Source of the DNA: Actinoplanes oblitus
Lineage (GTDB): Bacteria > Actinomycetota > Actinomycetes > Mycobacteriales > Micromonosporaceae
Assembly (NCBI RefSeq): GCF_030252345.1
Contig: NZ_CP126980.1
Span: forward strand, 5,843,501 to 5,907,500
DNA: 64,000 bases
Direction: 5' to 3'
Both the position numbers and the translations under genes were made by a program. Below, in pieces: positions 60,245-64,000 of this stretch; the stretch's first letter is position 1, and every line of letters begins with the position of its first letter. The notes beneath the pieces were generated by a model that saw nothing but the letters and a program-made list of their open reading frames with translations, had not been told where the DNA came from and did no database searches.

Positions 60245-60739
60245 TCAGCGGGGACTGATCGTGGTCCGCCCGCCCGGCGCCCCGTACAACCACAGGGTGC
60301 CCGGCGGCGGCGCCGGCAGCGTGCCCCGCAGCAGCGCGGCGAGCGCCTGGCCCAGCTCGGCGACCGGCCCCACGTCGTACGCGTGGTCCCCGCGGAAGAC
60401 CAGATGCCAGTCGTCGGCCTGGCCCGGCGTGCGCGGCAGCCGCTCCAGCAGCCGGCTCGCGGTCTCGTCGAGCAGCTCGGCGAACTCCTCCCACTGCCCG
60501 GTGTCCAGCCCCAGCGCCACGTCGAAGAAGAGGTCACTGACCATCGCCTGCGTGCGGATCTCCTCCACACGGGCGTCCCACCAGCCGGGGCGGCGCTCGG
60601 GCGGGATGCCCTCGACGTCGCGCAGGAGCTGACCGAGCAGGATCGCGAGGGCGCCGTCGTACGCCCAGATCTCCCGCCGCGGATCCGGTTGATCCGGCGG
60701 CGGCGCACCATAGCAGCCGATCGACCTGGTTTTGCTCAC
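60245..60739 (-). CDS. Hypothetical protein
   Basis: 164 residues, GTG start. The sequence has IWAYDGALAILLGQLLRDVE, PGWWDARVEEIRTQA, FDVALGLDTGQWEEFAELLD and ALAALLRGTLPAPPPGTLWL; all-alpha in the middle, no TM. It is well formed and codon use is typical, so it is probably real. No family recognised; it may be cytoplasmic. Confidence 0.7.
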   Translation of the reverse strand: MSKTRSIGCYGAPPPDQPDPRREIWAYDGALAILLGQLLRDVEGIPPERRPGWWDARVEEIRTQAMVSDLFFDVALGLDTGQWEEFAELLDETASRLLERLPRTPGQADDWHLVFRGDHAYDVGPVAELGQALAALLRGTLPAPPPGTLWLYGAPGGRTTISPR

Positions 60740-60763
60740 CTATTCATGGTCGCTTATTCCCGG

Positions 60764-61765
60764 TCACGGCACGAGGATCAACCGGATCGGATTACCCTCC
60801 TTCTCGTCCAGTTGACGCACCGCGTCGGCGGCCTGGGCCAGCGGCACCATGCCGCTCACCGACCGGGAGAACTCCACCCGGTTGAGGGCGAACAGCGACA
60901 GCAGCTCCAGCACGTGCTCCGGCCCGGAGCCGTAGTGCCCGCGGATCTCCTGCTCCAGGTAGCTGAACCGGGTGCCGTCCGGGATGGTCAGCGGCTGGTC
61001 GGTGAGCCCGACCAGGGTGAGCCGGCCACCCTTGGAGAGCGTCCGGGCGGCCTGCGCCCGGACCGCCCCGACCCCGGCGAAGTCGAACGCGTGCGCCAGC
61101 CCCACCCCGCCGGTGGCCTCGGCGACCAGCGGGCCGAACTCCGGGTCGCCCGGGTCGAGGGCCAGGTCGGCGCCGAACTGCAGGGCCCGCTCCCGGGCGC
61201 CGGGCAGCGGGTCGACCGCGATGATCGGCGCCGCGCCGATCACCCGGAGCAGCTGCACGGCGTGCGCGCCCAGCCCGCCGACGCCCCACACCCCGACCGC
61301 CCGGGCCGGCTGGACCGCGGCGGTGGTGGTGATCGCCGCCCACGGGGTGGAGACCGCGTCCGGGATGAAGCAGGCCTGCTCGAACGAGAGCGTGTCCGGG
61401 ATCGGCACCACGGTGCCGGCGGTGGCCACCGCGTACTGCGCCCAGCCGCCGTCGTAGTCGACGCCGCGGGTCAGCACGGTCCCGCCGCTGAGCTCGCCGG
61501 CCTGCAACAGCACCCGCTCCCCCACGGTCAGCCCGGTCACCCCGGCACCGACCTCGTCGATCACCCCGGCCGTCTCGTGCCCGAGGGTGACGCTGTCCCC
61601 GGCGAGGTGCAGCGGCTTGAGCATGCCCTGGATCAGGTGCACGTCGGAGAGGCACACCCCGGCCGCCCGTACCGCGATCCGGACCTGCCCGGGCCCGGCG
61701 TGCGGCTCGGCCACCTCCTCGACGGCGAACTTCCCGGTCGACACGTTCAGACGGCCAGCCAGCAT
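60764..61765 (-). CDS. Zinc-type alcohol dehydrogenase-like protein
   Basis: 333 residues. AAGVCLSDVHLIQG and LGHETAGVIDEVG give the catalytic zinc ligands Cys and His-Glu; VGVWGVGGLGAHAVQLL binds NAD(P). The structural-zinc Cys cluster is absent, replaced by LQAGELSGGTVLTRG, unlike the two other ADHs here. ATG at 61763-61765 with GGTGGAGG upstream. It resembles the RED superfamily CurA/ADH-like oxidoreductases of unknown substrate. Confidence 0.87.
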   Translation of the reverse strand: MLAGRLNVSTGKFAVEEVAEPHAGPGQVRIAVRAAGVCLSDVHLIQGMLKPLHLAGDSVTLGHETAGVIDEVGAGVTGLTVGERVLLQAGELSGGTVLTRGVDYDGGWAQYAVATAGTVVPIPDTLSFEQACFIPDAVSTPWAAITTTAAVQPARAVGVWGVGGLGAHAVQLLRVIGAAPIIAVDPLPGARERALQFGADLALDPGDPEFGPLVAEATGGVGLAHAFDFAGVGAVRAQAARTLSKGGRLTLVGLTDQPLTIPDGTRFSYLEQEIRGHYGSGPEHVLELLSLFALNRVEFSRSVSGMVPLAQAADAVRQLDEKEGNPIRLILVP

Positions 61766-61970
61766 TCCGATTCCTCCACCTTTCGGCATTCAGTGCTCCA
61801 AGGCGTATCACGAAACGCACCGATTCCGGGTGCGGACCGCCCGGCGACACCATGGATCATCCACGACGAGGGCGAGCTTCTCGCCGTGCGGGCATGCCGG
61901 GCGATCCGCGAGGACGGCTACGCCGCTGTCGAGCCGTTCCCCGACGACCCCGGCCACCTTCCGCCCACGG

Positions 61971-62666
61971 TCATCCGCCCCGCAGCCGCCACCGTCTCCC
62001 GGCGGTTGTCGCCGCCACGGTCGCCGCCGCGGCCCAGGCGAGCAGGATCGCCGGCATCACCAGGGCGGTCCGGCCGCCGTCGGCGATCAGCGACACCGCC
62101 ACCGGATGGCTCGACGGCGGCGCGACCACCCCCACCCCGAGCAGGGCCGTGGCCGGCTGGCAGAGGAATGCCGCAACGACGGCGAGCAGTGCCCGTCGCC
62201 GCGTCAGCCCGACGATCGCCGCCCCGATCAGCGCCCACAACGGGAAACAGACCACGCTCGCCAGCAGGCACCAGCGCACCGCGGGTTCGGAGAGCATCGT
62301 CGGGTCGGGCGCCACGCTGGGGTACCCGTGCGTCCGCAGCTGTCGCAGCCCGGCCGCGATCGCCACCACACCGGTGGCGAGGCCGAGCAGCACTCCGGCC
62401 AGGACCGCCCGGGCGACCGCCGCCGGACGGTACGTCCCCGAGCGTGCGACCAGCCAGGCCCCGCCGAGCGCGGCGAGGAACTGCCCGAGCCAGTGACCGG
62501 CCGTGTAGACGTGCGCCGCCAGGTCCCGGTGATACTCCAGGCGTTCCGCATCGGACTGCGGATCGTAGTAGGCGAAATACTCCCCGATCGCGACACTCAG
62601 CGGCGTCACCAGGGCCGTCCACACGAGCAGTCCTCCGGCGGCCGCCAGCGGAACCCATCGACGCAT
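61971..62666 (-). CDS. Hypothetical five- to six-TM membrane protein
   Basis: 231 residues. TM segments near WVPLAAAGGLLVWTALVTPL, AVARAVLAGVLLGLATGVVA, CLLASVVCFPLWALIGAAIV, ALLAVVAAFLCQPATALLG and LVMPAILLAWAAAATVAAT. A hydrophilic stretch, GEYFAYYDPQSDAERLEYH, follows TM1. No family recognised. Typical host codon use. Confidence 0.72.
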   Translation of the reverse strand: MRRWVPLAAAGGLLVWTALVTPLSVAIGEYFAYYDPQSDAERLEYHRDLAAHVYTAGHWLGQFLAALGGAWLVARSGTYRPAAVARAVLAGVLLGLATGVVAIAAGLRQLRTHGYPSVAPDPTMLSEPAVRWCLLASVVCFPLWALIGAAIVGLTRRRALLAVVAAFLCQPATALLGVGVVAPPSSHPVAVSLIADGGRTALVMPAILLAWAAAATVAATTAGRRWRLRGG

Positions 62667-63022
62667 GCCGACCAGCCTGCCGCACCGCCACCAGCCGCCG
62701 CCACGGCTCCCGGCGGCCTCGTGACACCTGACCTGAGGCGGGTGTCATCCACGGGAAGGCACCGGCATCGGGACGCAGACGACGTCCGGCCCCAAGACCC
62801 CATCGTCACTCTCGACGACTCGCGGCACGGAAGGAGGCGGGCCGCAGGGCGGCCGAGCTGCCCTCGGACGGAAGCACCGTAACCGCGAGCGCAAGTGACA
62901 CCATCAGGACAGGCGAGTCGCCTCGCCCTGCTACCGACGGGCTCGGTCGGTGGATCCGGACCTCGCCGATCGCCTGTGGAAGCCGGCCGAGCCGGTGCTC
63001 CGAGGTGTGCCATGCTGGGCGG
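62667..63022. other. Intergenic region, 356 bases
   Basis: Between divergent genes. A minus-strand frame at 62806-63051 exists but lacks any conserved pattern. CATGCT 6 nt before the GTG at 63023 may be the promoter -10 of the downstream gene. Nothing else seen. Confidence 0.4.
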
Positions 63023-64000
63023 GTGAGGCAGGTGGTCCGGTTCGCCGCCACGCCCGCCGGCCGGGTCGCCTACGCGGTCACCGGCAGCGGGCCTCCCCTG
63101 CTGTGCCTGCCCGGCTGGGTCTCGCACCTCGGCCTGATGTGGGAGGTCCCCGAGCACCGCCGGTTCGTCGAGGCGCTCTCGCGGCACCACACGGTGATCC
63201 GGTTCGACCGGATCGGCTGCGGCCTGTCCGACCGCGAGCGCACCGACTTCAGCCTGGAGTTCGAGCTGGCCACGCTGAAGGCGCTGACCGGGCACCTCGG
63301 GCTGGACCGGTTCGCGCTGTTCGGCACGTGCGAGAGCGGACCGGTGGCGGCGGCCTTCGCGGCCGCGCAGCCGGACACGCTCACCTCGCTGATCCTTTAC
63401 GGGACCTGCGCGCGCGGCAGTGACCTGGCGCCCGGCGACGTCCGGCGGTCGGTGCTCGGCATGGTCCGGGCGCACTGGGGGCTCGGTTCCCGGGTGCTCG
63501 CCGACATCTGGTTCCCGGCGGCGACGCCCGAGCTGAGCGACATGTTCGCCAGGATGCAGCGGGCCGCCGCGACGGCGGAGACGGCGGCGGCGCTGCTGGA
63601 GATGTTCTATCGGTTCGACGTCACCGACGTGCTGCCCGAGGTCCGGGTGCCGACCCTTGTCGCGCACCGCCGGGGCAGCCGGGCGGTGCGCTTCGAGCTG
63701 GGCCGGGAGCTGGCCGCGCTGATCCCGGAGGCCCAACTGGCCGCGCTCGACGGCCGGATGCAGCCGATCTACGCGCAGGACCCGGAGGCCGGCGCCGCCA
63801 CGATCGCCGAGTTCCTGGGCGTGCCCACCACGCCGCTGACTCCCCCGGCGCCCGCCACCACCCCGCTCACTCCATCGCCGACTCCGCCGGCATCCGAGAC
63901 CACACCGCGGGCGGCAGTGGGCACCCGGCCGGGGAGAGTGCCGCTGACCGCCCGGGAGTTCCAGGTCGCCGACCTGATCGCGGACGGCCTCACCAACGCC
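63023..64000 (+). CDS. Alpha/beta-hydrolase plus LuxR-HTH regulator, 5' part
   Basis: 326 codons open to the window edge, so the C-terminus is missing. GTG start, with CATGCT 6 nt upstream (leaderless). Residues ~1-265 are an alpha/beta hydrolase: GSGPPLLCLPGWVSHLG, FDRIGCGLSD, and the elbow FGTCESGPVA, where the nucleophile Ser is replaced by Cys. A long Thr/Pro linker leads to VPLTAREFQVADLIADGLTN, the start of a LuxR HTH. Such hydrolase-LuxR fusions are actinobacterial; the hydrolase may sense a ligand rather than act. Confidence 0.82.
   Translation, partial: MRQVVRFAATPAGRVAYAVTGSGPPLLCLPGWVSHLGLMWEVPEHRRFVEALSRHHTVIRFDRIGCGLSDRERTDFSLEFELATLKALTGHLGLDRFALFGTCESGPVAAAFAAAQPDTLTSLILYGTCARGSDLAPGDVRRSVLGMVRAHWGLGSRVLADIWFPAATPELSDMFARMQRAAATAETAAALLEMFYRFDVTDVLPEVRVPTLVAHRRGSRAVRFELGRELAALIPEAQLAALDGRMQPIYAQDPEAGAATIAEFLGVPTTPLTPPAPATTPLTPSPTPPASETTPRAAVGTRPGRVPLTAREFQVADLIADGLTNA

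Noticed and set aside
61800..61980. Frame IIHDEGELLAVRACRAIRED between two minus-strand genes
   Set aside because: Protein-like composition but no start, ribosome site or recognised family; about 50 residues only.
62806..63051. Minus-strand ORF of 81 codons
   Set aside because: Overlaps the start of the hydrolase-LuxR gene and shows no family resemblance.

Overview
The window looks like a chromosomal segment of a GC-rich actinomycete, most likely Micromonosporaceae (Actinoplanes-like). The reasons are very high GC, strong third-position GC, frequent GTG/TTG starts, many leaderless starts (a -10-like TANNNT 6-7 nt before the start codon), F420-type and LLM-type oxidoreductases, a CebR-type cellulose operator and a tandem glycine riboswitch. 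This assignment is inference; no complete rRNA or tRNA gene is present to test it.

Layout. 1-5.8 kb: 3' end of an alginate-lyase-family gene, an internally deleted aldo/keto reductase, a divergent MFS/MarR pair, a small ORF, a Tat-exported cyclase-family protein and an SDR/histidine-phosphatase pair. 5.8-11.8 kb: a scarred accessory region. It opens with a tRNA 3' fragment and holds transposase remnants of one IS5/HARBI1-like family in three places, TnsA-like and sigma-like debris, two hairpins, a small membrane protein, a foreign-looking MFS gene and a Ser/Thr kinase with an external LamG-like domain. 11.9-16 kb: an FAD monooxygenase, an LLM flavin oxidoreductase and a flavin-dependent-halogenase-like protein, probably one transcript. 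16.3-26.4 kb: regulator/enzyme pairs (MerR, LysR + dehydrogenase, XRE + aldo/keto reductase, hydrolase + WYL) plus an AI-2E transporter, a phosphatase and NAD(P)HX dehydratase. 26.5-32.3 kb: secreted lectin, a class III-type Zn-ADH module, membrane protein, epimerase, and a JmjC-type oxygenase translationally coupled to a tiny Asp/Asn/Gly repeat peptide, next to a frameshifted STAS gene. 32.4-36.6 kb: LacI regulator with two palindromic operators, MFS, esterase-like hydrolase and an exported SurE-like phosphatase with peptide repeats. 36.7-48 kb: repeat-bearing membrane protein, GlxA-like AraC regulator, Lnt, two LuxR-type two-component systems, DUF1349, trypsin-like protease, a 22-bp-period repeat array, a DinB-fold protein and a DUF6069-like protein. 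48-54 kb: a second SRPBCC/Zn-ADH module, a frameshifted methyltransferase, an enoyl-CoA-hydratase-family protein, an F420-type reductase and a secreted GH12-CBM2 cellulase behind a CebR box. 54-64 kb: riboswitch-controlled gcvT-gcvH-sdaA, MarR, a chemotaxis receptor, a secreted ricin-type lectin, hypotheticals, a Zn-type ADH, a membrane protein and the 5' part of an alpha/beta-hydrolase/LuxR regulator.

The strongest candidate for an undescribed system is the JmjC oxygenase plus repeat peptide at 30.4-31.9 kb, where the peptide could be the hydroxylation substrate. Other notable points are the 22-bp repeat array at 44 kb, the MerR promoter with a 19-bp spacer and dyad, two independent single-base frameshifts in otherwise intact genes, and three proteins carrying in-frame tandem peptide repeats.
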